IMG/VR virus record: IMGVR_UViG_3300009159_000062
Location: 1-64,000 of that record
Source: a virus
Length of the DNA: 64,000 nucleotides
Reading direction: 5' to 3' (one strand)
Numbering within the stretch: position 1 is the stretch's first letter; each line of letters begins with the position of its first letter. Position numbers and translations under genes: made by a program. Under the pieces are notes generated by a model, which saw only the letters and a list, made by a program, of their open reading frames with translations, was not told where the DNA came from and ran no database searches. Below are positions 16,770 through 26,321 of this stretch, piece by piece.

Positions 16770-17988
16770 TTGCATCCTCAAAATCTTTATATCTATAATA
16801 GCCCTTGTCAAAATCAACTTGAACTAAAAAATCCCCCATAAACCCATTGCGATTCTTTCTAAAGGCACATTCAATAATATCGCTATTGGTTGCCCTACCG
16901 AGGGCTAGGACCCAGTCAGCATCGTATGCAATCTGTCTAGACCAAGCAGTTTGTCCAAGGGTTGGAACAGTATTTAAATTAGTAACATCATCGGGAGTAG
17001 CAGATGAGATAGCAATAATAGGAACCTCTTCGCTAATAGCCATAAGTTTAAGTTCTCTTGAAAGGTTTTTCATTCGTACCGTTTCATTTTCAGATTTTTG
17101 GTTTGGAGACATTAGTTGTAAATAATCTACAATAACAAAATCTGGCTTATATTGATCAATTTTTCCACGTACAACGGATGGGTTTACTTCTCCACCGCTA
17201 TCATTTGAAATAATGTGAAACTCTGGCTTTCCAGCAACATGCTTTTCATGCCAAGACTTTAACATGTCCAACTCTATTTCACCATTACTTATCTTTCTGT
17301 GAGACCAAACGCCTTCTCCCATAATCGCAAAGATGCGATTTCTAACTTCAACCTCTGACATCTCAAGACTAATTATAAGTGGAGATCTTCCTTGTTTCCA
17401 TGCCTGAACCGCAAAATAAAGAGCAAGCCAAGATTTGCCAATTCCTGGATACGCTAAAAACACACCAAGTTGTCCTGGCATAATTCCAGATGGGAGATAA
17501 TTGTCAAATCCTGGCAAACCTGTTTTAATTCCGATGCTTCCAGTTTCTTTCATTTTTTGCATTTGTGTATAGTATGCAATAGCAGATTCTAAATCTGTTG
17601 CATCAATATCTTTAATTGCTGCAGTATTCTTTTTTAATTCAGATGTTTTAGTTATTAGTCCGTTAAGGGCATTATCGCCATTTCCATTTTGAACATCAGA
17701 TGCAGCAGATCTTAATATATCCTTTAAACTATCGTTTAGGTATTCTGATTGCAATTCTTCTAAGTGATATTTGGTAGCACCAACACCTTCAACAATTTGA
17801 AAGTCTCTAAATTTTTCTACAATTAAAGAATATGGCGGAACTGAATTATTTGCCTCATGATATTTTCTAATAAATGCCCACAGGTCCGTGTGGGTTCTTA
17901 ATAAGTTTTCTACATTTGCTTGCAACAAAACGTGCATTTGTTTATCGCCTAATAAGGCGGATATTAATTTAGCCTCTGTATTATTCAC
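16756..17988 (-). CDS. dnaB: DnaB-like replicative helicase
   Basis: A 410-residue RecA-fold helicase. The N-terminal helical region (1-130) resembles the DnaB collar. Walker A is AYPGIGKS at residues 179-186; Walker B is DFVIVDYLQLMSP at about 283-295, the typical DnaB DYLQL signature. SLEMSEVEVRNRI and ISSATP follow the family order. It would unwind the fork as a hexamer. Its 3' end overlaps the primase start, indicating coupled expression of helicase and primase. Confidence 0.92.
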   Translation of the reverse strand: MNNTEAKLISALLGDKQMHVLLQANVENLLRTHTDLWAFIRKYHEANNSVPPYSLIVEKFRDFQIVEGVGATKYHLEELQSEYLNDSLKDILRSAASDVQNGNGDNALNGLITKTSELKKNTAAIKDIDATDLESAIAYYTQMQKMKETGSIGIKTGLPGFDNYLPSGIMPGQLGVFLAYPGIGKSWLALYFAVQAWKQGRSPLIISLEMSEVEVRNRIFAIMGEGVWSHRKISNGEIELDMLKSWHEKHVAGKPEFHIISNDSGGEVNPSVVRGKIDQYKPDFVIVDYLQLMSPNQKSENETVRMKNLSRELKLMAISEEVPIIAISSATPDDVTNLNTVPTLGQTAWSRQIAYDADWVLALGRATNSDIIECAFRKNRNGFMGDFLVQVDFDKGYYRYKDFEDANVKQ

Positions 17989-18289
17989 TTAACCATTCCT
18001 TTGCTAATCTTCTTCTTTCTAATCTGTCTTGATCATCTTTAATTTTATCTAATTTTGCTTGTAATATTTTCTCACAATTGTACGCAAAGTAATTCCAAGA
18101 AGGGGACATAGAAACATTAAAATAATAATCCAATAGATCATAACATTCTCCAATTCCGTAAGACTCTACAAGGGCATCCGCAGCCCACTGCTCTACATTT
18201 AAGTTTAGCATAGGCTTTTTTTCGTATTTAGCAGTGTGCAATTTGCTATAACGACTTAACAAAGCCATACGCTCTTTGCGTTCAGCCAT
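17981..18289 (-). CDS. Hypothetical protein, possible helicase loader
   Basis: A 102-residue, charged, helical protein overlapping the helicase start by 8 nt. WAADALVESYGIGECYDLLD and WNYFAYNCEKIL are compact helical blocks, and the C-terminal third is a basic coiled stretch (DRLERRRLAKEW). Its position directly ahead of dnaB suggests a helicase-loading or primosome role; sequence alone does not show that. Confidence 0.55.
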   Translation of the reverse strand: MAERKERMALLSRYSKLHTAKYEKKPMLNLNVEQWAADALVESYGIGECYDLLDYYFNVSMSPSWNYFAYNCEKILQAKLDKIKDDQDRLERRRLAKEWLSE

Positions 18290-18495
18290 TACTCAGAAAT
18301 TTCTACTTTAGCCTCTTTGATTTTTTCTGCAAGTTTATTTTCAACAAAACTATAAACTCTTTCAAAAGCATCGCTAATATTTTCGCCTTCTTTGCGATTA
18401 TCAACAACGCCAAGATCTAATCTTAAAGATTGAAAATTTCCTAAATTTAAAGTATAACCCAGTGTAACATTTATTTTTGTTTCTTCGTTATTCAT
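18289..18495 (-). CDS. Hypothetical protein, 68 residues
   Basis: A small protein whose stop and the next start share one base (TAATG). It has an amphipathic beta N-terminus (INVTLGYTLNLGNFQSLRLD) followed by a helix (AFERVYSFVENKLAEKIKEA). I do not recognise a family. Tight packing in the replication operon supports it as real. Confidence 0.55.
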   Translation of the reverse strand: MNNEETKINVTLGYTLNLGNFQSLRLDLGVVDNRKEGENISDAFERVYSFVENKLAEKIKEAKVEISE

Positions 18496-18511
18496 TATTG
18501 TCTCCCAACAA

Positions 18512-19057
18512 CTAGTTTATTGATTCGTTCCAGACTGGAATAAATCTTCCATCTTCAGTTTTTGTATAAGTAAGTATACCATCGCCCATTTTTCTTGTCA
18601 ACTCTTGTTTTGTTGGCGTCATATTATTTGTTACCAAACCATCTTTCCTTGGTTGCCCAATATGTATACTTGCAAGTATATCACGGATCTCTTTTATTTG
18701 ACTTTCAGAGTAGTATGCTCTAATTTGAAAACCACGCTTTCCATTTTCAGAACATCCAAGCGGAGGAGGAATCACTCCTCGTCTTATTAGACTTGGCATA
18801 TACTTTCTATGTCTATTGACAAGTTTAGCAGTTTCTGCTATAGTGTATGCCTTTTCTCTATTTTTTTTAAAGTCTAAAATAAAACAAAGTTCAAGTTTAT
18901 TTTTAATAATATTGTATAACGCAATTGTTCCGTCTGATCTATTATAGTGGTGAACTCTGACTAGGTCTTTATTTAAAAACCAAACAGCCCTGCTACCTTT
19001 AATTATAGATGACTGATTGTACTCTTGGCTTTCAATATTTCCTTTTGAAGTAGCCAT
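18512..19057 (-). CDS. MerR-like HTH protein
   Basis: A 181-residue protein with a winged-helix DNA-binding block at about 70-135: YTIAETAKLVNRHRKYMPSL, a wing containing GCSENGKRGFQIRAYY, then SESQIKEIRDILASIH. The pattern fits MerR/excisionase-type HTH. It precedes the helicase operon, so it may regulate early genes or bind an origin. The N-terminal 60 residues (VWFLNKDLVRVHHYNRSDGT) show no known domain. The zinc-ribbon gene upstream overlaps its start by 55 nt. Confidence 0.6.
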   Translation of the reverse strand: MATSKGNIESQEYNQSSIIKGSRAVWFLNKDLVRVHHYNRSDGTIALYNIIKNKLELCFILDFKKNREKAYTIAETAKLVNRHRKYMPSLIRRGVIPPPLGCSENGKRGFQIRAYYSESQIKEIRDILASIHIGQPRKDGLVTNNMTPTKQELTRKMGDGILTYTKTEDGRFIPVWNESIN

Positions 19058-19194
19058 GCTCCCTCACTCGACGCTGATGGTGGATTATAAAATTTTCTAT
19101 TTCCACAGGTTAAACAAAAAACTTCTAAATGTTCTGGTCGACTATATTGCCTATCAAGAAACATCCTAGACTTACATCTTGAGCATTTAATCAT
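19003..19194 (-). CDS. Zinc-ribbon protein, about 63 residues
   Basis: The start is most likely ATG 19194 (MIKCSRCKSRM), which shares a base with the upstream stop (TAATG); the frame is open to 19230. Two CxxC knuckles, CSRC and CLTC, about 23 residues apart form a zinc ribbon like those of small phage transcription or DNA-binding proteins. The C-terminus overlaps the HTH gene. The function is unknown. Confidence 0.6.
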   Translation of the reverse strand: MIKCSRCKSRMFLDRQYSRPEHLEVFCLTCGNRKFYNPPSASSEGAWLLQKEILKAKSTISHL

Positions 19195-19637
19195 TAATTG
19201 GGAACGCCCACTATAATTAGATTTACCCACAAAGATAAATCTCCAGCGCTTCCAAACCTTACAACTCCCTCAACACGAGAAGTAGTTACATTCTTTAAAA
19301 TTACTGAAACATTTTTACCTGCTGGAGTATTACCCACGTTTACTGGAGTTGCTGTGACAATAGGGGCATACTTAAAATTATTAGTAAAGTTATATGAAAA
19401 ATCTTTTTCTTGTGCAACAGTTACGGTAGCATTATTATATACCTCTACACGACCTGCAACTAAGCCTATCTCGGATGTCTTTAAATTAATCTTATCTTGA
19501 CTTGTTGTATCAATAGAAGCATAATTAGAGGTGCTTACAGATACCTGATTGTACAGAGTATTAACTGCATCGGCTAATGAATTTATATAGGTCAAATCTA
19601 AGGGTTGACCTCTTTCTGGTAGTGGTATTTTTGCCAT
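19194..19637 (-). CDS. Tail-tip/fibre-associated protein
   Basis: A 147-residue protein beginning MAKIPLPERGQPLDLTYINS, with a short helical stretch and then a beta-rich C-terminus (APIVTATPVNVGN, SVILKNVTTSRVEGVVRFG). The C-terminal pattern resembles the H-type tip domain seen in phage fibre proteins. It ends the tail module and directly precedes the DNA-metabolism genes. AAGGAG precedes ATG, and a TGC TATAAT promoter lies at 19653-19661. I call it structural from position and fold pattern. Confidence 0.6.
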   Translation of the reverse strand: MAKIPLPERGQPLDLTYINSLADAVNTLYNQVSVSTSNYASIDTTSQDKINLKTSEIGLVAGRVEVYNNATVTVAQEKDFSYNFTNNFKYAPIVTATPVNVGNTPAGKNVSVILKNVTTSRVEGVVRFGSAGDLSLWVNLIIVGVPN

Positions 19638-19652
19638 TTTTCTCCTTATACT

Positions 19653-19661
19653 ATTATAGCA
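19653..19661 (-). promoter_or_regulatory. Extended -10 promoter for 19194-19637
   Basis: TGC TATAAT, 15 bases before ATG 19637. Confidence 0.6.
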
Positions 19662-20213
19662 TTACAGGTTTTCTGAAGTGCTAATTAAATATGTTGCTGA
19701 ATCAAATGGACCTTTTATAATAGTTACCTTTTGAATTCTAAATTTAATCTCATCTGGTGCGCCTTGTCCGTGTGGATAGGACAGAGAATAACTAGTTCCA
19801 GTTGATTTACCAACCCAAATCCAACTACTTAGTGCAGACCCAGTTTTCCACTGTACATACACGTCAAATTCTGATATTGCTGCTTCTTGCAATTGTAAAA
19901 TTTGCTCTTCTGGTGACGGGTCGGCAATTAATAATGAGGGCATAGTCCAAGAAATAGATGCCGTATGTGCTTGATTATTTATATTAATGCTGTACGGAAT
20001 GTTTGTGGCAACAATATTGTTTGGATCAAATCCAGTCTCATCGCCTGTATTATTTACGGTAAGTGTAGTAATTGGAGACCAGTGGGAAAACCTATTTTGA
20101 TCTTCTGAGATAACTCTATATCTTATATTATAGTCTAGGGTTGTGTTATTTCCAACAGGGTTTGGCAAGTCTGATTTTTTTATTCTAACCTTCTTTATAC
20201 CAATATCTACCAT
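19662..20213 (-). CDS. FN3-like tail protein
   Basis: A 183-residue protein with fibronectin-III-like strands: DYNIRYRVISEDQNRFSHWS, ASISWTMP, EFDVYVQWKTG and TSYSLSYPHG. It starts with TAATG coupling to the gene upstream. FN3 modules in phage tails usually aid weak adhesion to cell-surface glycans. No enzymatic motif is visible. Confidence 0.65.
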   Translation of the reverse strand: MVDIGIKKVRIKKSDLPNPVGNNTTLDYNIRYRVISEDQNRFSHWSPITTLTVNNTGDETGFDPNNIVATNIPYSININNQAHTASISWTMPSLLIADPSPEEQILQLQEAAISEFDVYVQWKTGSALSSWIWVGKSTGTSYSLSYPHGQGAPDEIKFRIQKVTIIKGPFDSATYLISTSENL

Positions 20214-21337
20214 TATCCAACACCTATATTAAATTTAAATTCAACATAATTACTAGTATTGGTTGACTTAATAATAGTTTTTGCTGTATCGTTTTGAATT
20301 ACTGAATACCCCACTAATCCGTAGAGTGGGTTTGGAGTATTTAAATTTTCAAATCTTAAAGCATCTAACACTACATAAAAATTACTTGACACTGAGCCTG
20401 AGTCAACTACTGATGCATAAACGTTAACAGTATCTACCGATGTCCAAGAAAAAGTTGACGACCTGTATAACTGCTGAAGTTGTTTTGTTATAACGCAGTA
20501 TCTATTATTTTCAAAATCATGCTGGCCACTGGCTGTTCCATTATCTATTACAGTTTCAAACCTAGAAAATTTTCCACTGTCTGTACTGTTTGTAAATTCT
20601 ACAATAATCTTAACTGTATCTGGGACTGATAAAGAATCTCCATCTTTATTTATTACAGAAAATGCAAGACGTAACTCATCTGATGGAGAGTTTTTCTCAA
20701 AATTTACAGACATCCCACTTGTCTTTATATATTCTGGATTAGATTCAACTACAAGGTGTCCAGAAGATGTGGTCATTGTAGAAGAGTCTCCACGGAGAAT
20801 AATAATATTATTAAAATACCTACATCTTTCATATCTATCTACTCTATTAGCATTATAAAAAATTCTATTGTCTGCATTACTTTCAAAAACCTTGGATGTA
20901 GTATCTATAACATTATTAGAAAGTTCAGAATCTAGGGGGACTGTAATTCTTTCAATATCGCTTGCTGCTGAAGGGGTAATATGTTGCCAATTTTCACCTT
21001 GAGAAAAAACAAGAACAGGTCGACTATCATTTGCAGAAGCGCTTGGATTTGAACCAGCAGAATATATTCCTACCTCAGATATTTCATATCTTTCATCTGT
21101 TGGTAACTCTGCAGTTAATACTAATTTAGATTGACCATTTTCTACAACGTATCCCCTCGAACTAATTGGAATACGAAACATTTCAAAATCAAGATTTTGC
21201 TTTTCAGAAAAATCTTCTGGAGTATCCATAGTGTCTAGGGGTTTAGAGCCACAGCCCAAGGCCATATACGAAGCATATGCTGGTGTTTGACCCAATAAAT
21301 ATTTTGCAATAATATACTTACCAGTATTAGTTATCAT
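20213..21337 (-). CDS. Tail-tip/baseplate protein
   Basis: A 374-residue protein whose start, MITNTGKYIIAKYLLGQTPA followed by YASYMALGCGSKPL, is typical of phage tail proteins of the side-fibre/baseplate type. The rest is beta-rich with many Ser/Thr/Asn (ELPTDERYEISEVGIYSAGS is a recurrent baseplate motif). It overlaps the LysM gene upstream by 4 nt. The exact position in the tail is not known. Confidence 0.65.
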   Translation of the reverse strand: MITNTGKYIIAKYLLGQTPAYASYMALGCGSKPLDTMDTPEDFSEKQNLDFEMFRIPISSRGYVVENGQSKLVLTAELPTDERYEISEVGIYSAGSNPSASANDSRPVLVFSQGENWQHITPSAASDIERITVPLDSELSNNVIDTTSKVFESNADNRIFYNANRVDRYERCRYFNNIIILRGDSSTMTTSSGHLVVESNPEYIKTSGMSVNFEKNSPSDELRLAFSVINKDGDSLSVPDTVKIIVEFTNSTDSGKFSRFETVIDNGTASGQHDFENNRYCVITKQLQQLYRSSTFSWTSVDTVNVYASVVDSGSVSSNFYVVLDALRFENLNTPNPLYGLVGYSVIQNDTAKTIIKSTNTSNYVEFKFNIGVG

Positions 21338-22188
21338 GATTCTATCACCCCAAGAGTTATACTATATATTGTACCACCTATGCTTATTTGAACTTCTAGT
21401 CTTTCGTCTATTTCCATATTTACTAGGTCTATAACTATATCTTGAGTAGTGGAGTCAACGTAAATGTTTGATCCAGATGGGCCAGAGCCGTTGACTGGAA
21501 TTTTAGAGTCAAGTTTAATGCTAAAGTTAGAAAAATATTTGTCAGATGTGTTCTGTAAGCCAAGTATATTTTTAGAAGAATATTCCTGATTTAAAAACGT
21601 TAAATTTTTAATTAATTGATTAGATACGCTATCTCCACTTATCGTATCGTGTCTAATTAGTGATAACAACTCTTGCCCACCAATATCTTCAAAAATAAGA
21701 TCAGTTAATATCTCTACAGGCATTATTGTTGGGTCCCACAATATATTCTCTGGTGTTGCAGTTTTTATTTTAACTGTGGTTGGGGGTGGCGGTGGTGGTG
21801 GCAATTGCGGTATTGGATTTACAAATGCAGAGTACCCACCAAAATTTCCACTAAAATCATTGCCACCATTGTTATCATTGTTATCATTGTTATTTGGCTG
21901 TTCATATTTTACTGCTGGCTCAAGTGGTTGTCCAGGCAGATTTACTTTTGTTCCAGACCAAATCATATTTCCATTTTTGTATTTTGGATCTGAAGTAAAT
22001 TTAGGATTTAAATCTTTTAATTCTTTTAAAGATATGCCAGCATCTTTAGCAATTTGGGAAAGGGTATCTCCTTTTTGAACTGTGTATTTTTCTATTGACT
22101 GTTGTTGTGGTGGTGGGGTTGGAGTAGCGGGAGTATAAGTTTGTGCAGCAGCATGTCTTTCCCAGTTTGCGGAGTCTAAGGCACCCAT
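21334..22188 (-). CDS. LysM-domain tail protein
   Basis: A 284-residue protein with one LysM peptidoglycan-binding repeat at about residues 35-85: YTVQKGDTLSQIAKDAGISL, LNPKFTSDPKYKNGN and SGTKVNLPG. Low-complexity Pro/Gln and Asn/Asp linkers flank it, with a seven-proline stretch. The C-terminal 130 residues are a beta-structured domain (NIYVDSTTQDIVIDLVNMEI). It lies between the tip protein and the giant baseplate protein, so it likely positions the tail on the cell wall. The same LysM type occurs at the end of the tape measure. Confidence 0.75.
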   Translation of the reverse strand: MGALDSANWERHAAAQTYTPATPTPPPQQQSIEKYTVQKGDTLSQIAKDAGISLKELKDLNPKFTSDPKYKNGNMIWSGTKVNLPGQPLEPAVKYEQPNNNDNNDNNGGNDFSGNFGGYSAFVNPIPQLPPPPPPPTTVKIKTATPENILWDPTIMPVEILTDLIFEDIGGQELLSLIRHDTISGDSVSNQLIKNLTFLNQEYSSKNILGLQNTSDKYFSNFSIKLDSKIPVNGSGPSGSNIYVDSTTQDIVIDLVNMEIDERLEVQISIGGTIYSITLGVIES

Positions 22189-22189
22189 A

Positions 22190-25100
22190 TTACACCTCCG
22201 CCAAATATACTGTCATTTCTGGGCCAGAACCCTTTCTGGAGTATTCAATACTATAAACAACAAATTGTGTATCTGGGCTAGAGACAATATCAACATCATC
22301 TTTTACATAGTCAACATTAACAAGGTCTCCAAGTTGAAGTATGGGTAATGAAAATATGTTGGCTCCTACCATTTTTTTAGGCCTCATAGATTTTTCAATA
22401 ATCCATCCCAATAAACTTTCTGCATCTGCCGAGGTTTGTATGTATGGAGTTTCTAAAGAAAAACTATTTATGCCATGGTTTAGCCTGCTTTGTTTAATAT
22501 AATTATAATCTTTTATGGCAAATAAAGATGATCTAACCGTGGTATTGTCTAAATTATTTTCTTCTATAAAATTAGACTTTTTATTAAAATAATCATCAAC
22601 TGAAAATGTATATGTAGTGTCTTGAGTAAAAGTTATTCCCTGAATTCTTAAATAATTTCCACTAGTTTCATCTAAGTTTAGAGCAGAGTCAGTTGCATTA
22701 AATACTAAAAATTCTGCACCATAGGAGTCTGCCTGAAATCCAGAAACAACATACCCTTTAATTGTGCTTGGAGTTGGAGAGATTTGTGCATATAGTGCTG
22801 GGAAGGCCTTGTCATATTTAATATCAAAATAAGAAACCTCTCTAAAGATAGAGCCAAATTCATCATAGTATAGATTATATTGTGGTGGCTGAACCCCAGA
22901 AACTCCTTGTAAATATGTAGACTGAATAACACCGCTAAGTGCATATTTTTTAAAAGAATCATTAGCGTTAATTTTTGTATCTCCGAATATAGCAGATATT
23001 GGCCCCGCTACATCAAAGACTGTATTTTGTGAATAGTTTTTGCCTAAAGCATAAATATTTTCAAACATACATTTTGATGATCCTCGTACAAATAAACACA
23101 TATTATTGTAGGCTGTTAGTGGCTCTGCATCATCGACAATACCAACCATTTTATTATTTACATATAAGTAAAATTTTCTTGTAGTTCCAATATCTACATA
23201 CTCTACAGATAGATCGTATACTGTAGGATTCTCCTCTCCAGCCAATCTATATTGACCAGTGAATCTTCCATCATCTACCAAGATGCTAGACAAACCAGAC
23301 CACATCCTAATTGGAACCGCATTTCCAGAACTATCCTTTTTAATTTTATAAAATACAATATTGTATAAATTGATGTCTGTGGAGCCATCAGGACGAATCT
23401 TCATGTATGACTCTATATTTTTTTCTGTAAGAGCAACAATTTCAAAATAGTATCCGTTATTGGTTTCTGGGTTTACCATAATTCCCATTCCTCCAGAACC
23501 ACCGCCAATGTTTGCATTTTGGTTAGGCTGTGTAACTGGCAATTGGTAATAGGTTGTGCTGCCAGATGGGGTCTGTAGTCTGTCTGCACTATTTTCAACT
23601 CTTCCAATAATTCTCATTCTTGTGCCAAAACTTTTAAATGAGTTGTTTAGTGGTTTATAAACATATGATATAAAATCTAATGGTGACACCCCAGACTCAA
23701 AAGATGGACCAGACATAACGAGAGCAGAGGACTGAATAGTTCCGCTTTGAGTAGATAGCAAACTGTTTAATTCAGTTTCTGTTGAATAGTTAGTTGCCAT
23801 AAAGTTTTTAATTATTCCAGTTCTAGAAGACTTCTTAGCCAAAAGATTGTTTACTCCAGCAGCCCCTTCTGTAAGATTTATAGGATACTCTATTTCAGAA
23901 TTAACGTTAAACAACAAACTAGAGTTCATGTTGCATCCACGAAGATTTGTATCACTGGTCCAATCAGTTGACAGTCCAGATGTATGCAAAGTTATTGGTG
24001 TTCCAAATTGCCCTCTGCCGTGCTCAAACACTGGTCCATTTTTTATTCTAGTTTCTCCATCTATGATTTCGTAATATGGGTTGCAAAGGATTCTAATTAA
24101 TCCAGTTGGATATATTTTTCCATTAAAAGGCAAATTACTAAAGTAGTCCTGATATTCTTGATTACTAGAGATCCATATATTTCCAGTGCCAGAAATATTA
24201 TACTCAACTGCATCGTATCTGATTATTTCCCCGCTAGAATAAAAATATCCTTTATAACGACTTATCCAATATATATTTTCACCAACGTCAAAGGTGTTAT
24301 TTATTACTGTTCCATTCTCAACAACTGGAGGAGTGTTTGCTAGGTTAGAATTAAGTGGCAATGCAGCCAATAGAAAGTTTGATTGCTTAGATACTTTATC
24401 ATTGATTGTTTTTGTTGAGTCATCTCCAGAGGCTTCCCAAAGTAATGCTGGCTTATATATCCAGGTTTTTTCTTGATCTACTAATGCACTCTGCTTTACT
24501 GTACCGTATGACCTTTGAATGTATCGTGATGTATAGTTAATTTTTCCATCGTTATATACTTTTTTATCTTGAGACGATATAGAAATGATATTTGGAAGTT
24601 GATCTGTTATTGATTTATTTTTAATTGCACCTACAGTAGACTGGTTATTACTGCCAATTAATTTTAAGTCAGTTGCCCTCTCATCCTGTTCTGGCATAAC
24701 ATAATTTTTACTCATAATAACAAAATTATTGTATTCATCAAAGAACATAGCGGTCTGTGTTGAAATAGCAAGTTGATTTAAAACCTCGGCTAAACTTTGT
24801 TCTGGGGCAACAAAAAAATAAGGAATAATTGGGTCTTTTTCTGATCCTAACCTTTTAAAGGTATAATTAGTAAACCCAACAGAATCTAAAATTGTTGATA
24901 TTGCAAAACTTAAAGATACATCTGTTAATAAAATTCTTGGTGCTGTAATTGACTCAAAATAAAAATAAAAATCACGCAAAGTAATAGAGACGGAAGATCC
25001 ATCGTTTCCTGTTTGTGGGAAATTGTCAGAGTACAATGTTTTAATTGGAACAAAATAATTAACGGATAAATCGCCGTTATAGATATTTTCATAAAAAACA

Positions 25101-26320
25101 AACTTAATATTTTTATTTAAATAATTTTTAATTATGCTATTACTGTTATTTTCATTAAAAGCAAAATCTTCATCAAAAATTGTCACATCTCCTGTAGATG
25201 AAAGTAACTGTCCTACAGGAATTGCGCCTTGTGATAAATCTGATAGAGTTTTGTTAATTTTAAAATCAAGTATTTTATTTGACATATTTACAACAAGTCT
25301 GGGAGATAATTCAATTAAATCAAAAGTTGAATCAAATTTGTTCATAGACATTACTACAACTCTTATTCCATCTATATAGTCAAACTCGTTATAAAAAAAT
25401 GTTCCATCTGACTTAGTGGTTTTTAAAGGGTTAGACAGTTCTGTTACAAATGGTGTTGAATAATCGATAACCTCAGAGTTTAAAAACCATTCATTATTTG
25501 AATAAAATATTTCTAAATATCCATTCGGACCAATAATATCTGAATTATCACTACGCCTAGAGTTTTGATTGATATCTAAAATATCAGTCCAGTTATTATT
25601 TTTTAATACTTGAACTTTAAATCTGTCTGGGGTTGTTTTATTTAAATTTCCATAAAAGGGGTCTTGACGTATTTCTGTGATAGTATTAAAAGATCCCTTG
25701 TCTGTGTATCCAACGTTGGTTTGCATTTTAATTACAATTCTATTGCAAGGAACGCTGTCCTTATAAACAACAAACGGGCAGGCATCGTCTATATAGTTAA
25801 TATTGTTAACTTTAACCTTGGCAATACCCCTTTCTTTCCCCTCTTCTTTTCTATAAGATGTCCAGTACTTGAAATCGTCATATCTAGAAGACATGTAATA
25901 TCTTGGAGAATTATTTCCAAAAATTGTATTTGTAGGAAGATATTTATTATTAAAATATGTTGTTTTATTTATGCCAGATCGTGGCCTAAAAGGTTTTAGG
26001 CAATCCTCTAAAGAATAATATAGAGATCTTTTTTGATCTTGTGATTTAAAAACCTGCAAGGTATCATCAATATTATAGGTGTTTTGTATTTGCTCATATG
26101 ACAACGTTGCGTCGTTATAATAATTTCCATTATCCTCTTGATCAAAAGTATTTGGAATGTTTTTATATAAACTTTCTGGCTCGTTTGGTCTGTATCGATA
26201 GTTTCCTATTGTTTTAATATTTCCTGGTACATTCATATTCCACTCTGACAAAATTACAGATCTCATAAACACATCATTTGACTCTGTTAAATATTGGACT
26301 AGGTCTCCATTTTGGAACAC
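22190..26320 (-). CDS. Giant baseplate/tail-tip protein with discoidin- and LamG-like parts
   Basis: A 1376-residue structural protein starting at GTG 26320 after AGAGG. Around residues 170-260 a discoidin (F5/8 C)-like sequence is visible (CNRIVIKMQTNVGY, FKVQVLKNNNWTDIL). Around 480-560 a baseplate-hub-like block appears (SLSFAISTILDSVGFTNYTF). Around 900-1120 there is a LamG-like jelly roll (GYYFEIVALTEKN, KFYLYVNNKMVGIVDD). The C-terminus (QLGDLVNVDYV) resembles the end of minor tail proteins. Position just after the Dit-like gene fits a central fibre or hub. Domain assignments are by eye. Confidence 0.7.
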   Translation of the reverse strand: MFQNGDLVQYLTESNDVFMRSVILSEWNMNVPGNIKTIGNYRYRPNEPESLYKNIPNTFDQEDNGNYYNDATLSYEQIQNTYNIDDTLQVFKSQDQKRSLYYSLEDCLKPFRPRSGINKTTYFNNKYLPTNTIFGNNSPRYYMSSRYDDFKYWTSYRKEEGKERGIAKVKVNNINYIDDACPFVVYKDSVPCNRIVIKMQTNVGYTDKGSFNTITEIRQDPFYGNLNKTTPDRFKVQVLKNNNWTDILDINQNSRRSDNSDIIGPNGYLEIFYSNNEWFLNSEVIDYSTPFVTELSNPLKTTKSDGTFFYNEFDYIDGIRVVVMSMNKFDSTFDLIELSPRLVVNMSNKILDFKINKTLSDLSQGAIPVGQLLSSTGDVTIFDEDFAFNENNSNSIIKNYLNKNIKFVFYENIYNGDLSVNYFVPIKTLYSDNFPQTGNDGSSVSITLRDFYFYFESITAPRILLTDVSLSFAISTILDSVGFTNYTFKRLGSEKDPIIPYFFVAPEQSLAEVLNQLAISTQTAMFFDEYNNFVIMSKNYVMPEQDERATDLKLIGSNNQSTVGAIKNKSITDQLPNIISISSQDKKVYNDGKINYTSRYIQRSYGTVKQSALVDQEKTWIYKPALLWEASGDDSTKTINDKVSKQSNFLLAALPLNSNLANTPPVVENGTVINNTFDVGENIYWISRYKGYFYSSGEIIRYDAVEYNISGTGNIWISSNQEYQDYFSNLPFNGKIYPTGLIRILCNPYYEIIDGETRIKNGPVFEHGRGQFGTPITLHTSGLSTDWTSDTNLRGCNMNSSLLFNVNSEIEYPINLTEGAAGVNNLLAKKSSRTGIIKNFMATNYSTETELNSLLSTQSGTIQSSALVMSGPSFESGVSPLDFISYVYKPLNNSFKSFGTRMRIIGRVENSADRLQTPSGSTTYYQLPVTQPNQNANIGGGSGGMGIMVNPETNNGYYFEIVALTEKNIESYMKIRPDGSTDINLYNIVFYKIKKDSSGNAVPIRMWSGLSSILVDDGRFTGQYRLAGEENPTVYDLSVEYVDIGTTRKFYLYVNNKMVGIVDDAEPLTAYNNMCLFVRGSSKCMFENIYALGKNYSQNTVFDVAGPISAIFGDTKINANDSFKKYALSGVIQSTYLQGVSGVQPPQYNLYYDEFGSIFREVSYFDIKYDKAFPALYAQISPTPSTIKGYVVSGFQADSYGAEFLVFNATDSALNLDETSGNYLRIQGITFTQDTTYTFSVDDYFNKKSNFIEENNLDNTTVRSSLFAIKDYNYIKQSRLNHGINSFSLETPYIQTSADAESLLGWIIEKSMRPKKMVGANIFSLPILQLGDLVNVDYVKDDVDIVSSPDTQFVVYSIEYSRKGSGPEMTVYLAEV

Positions 26321-26321
26321 A

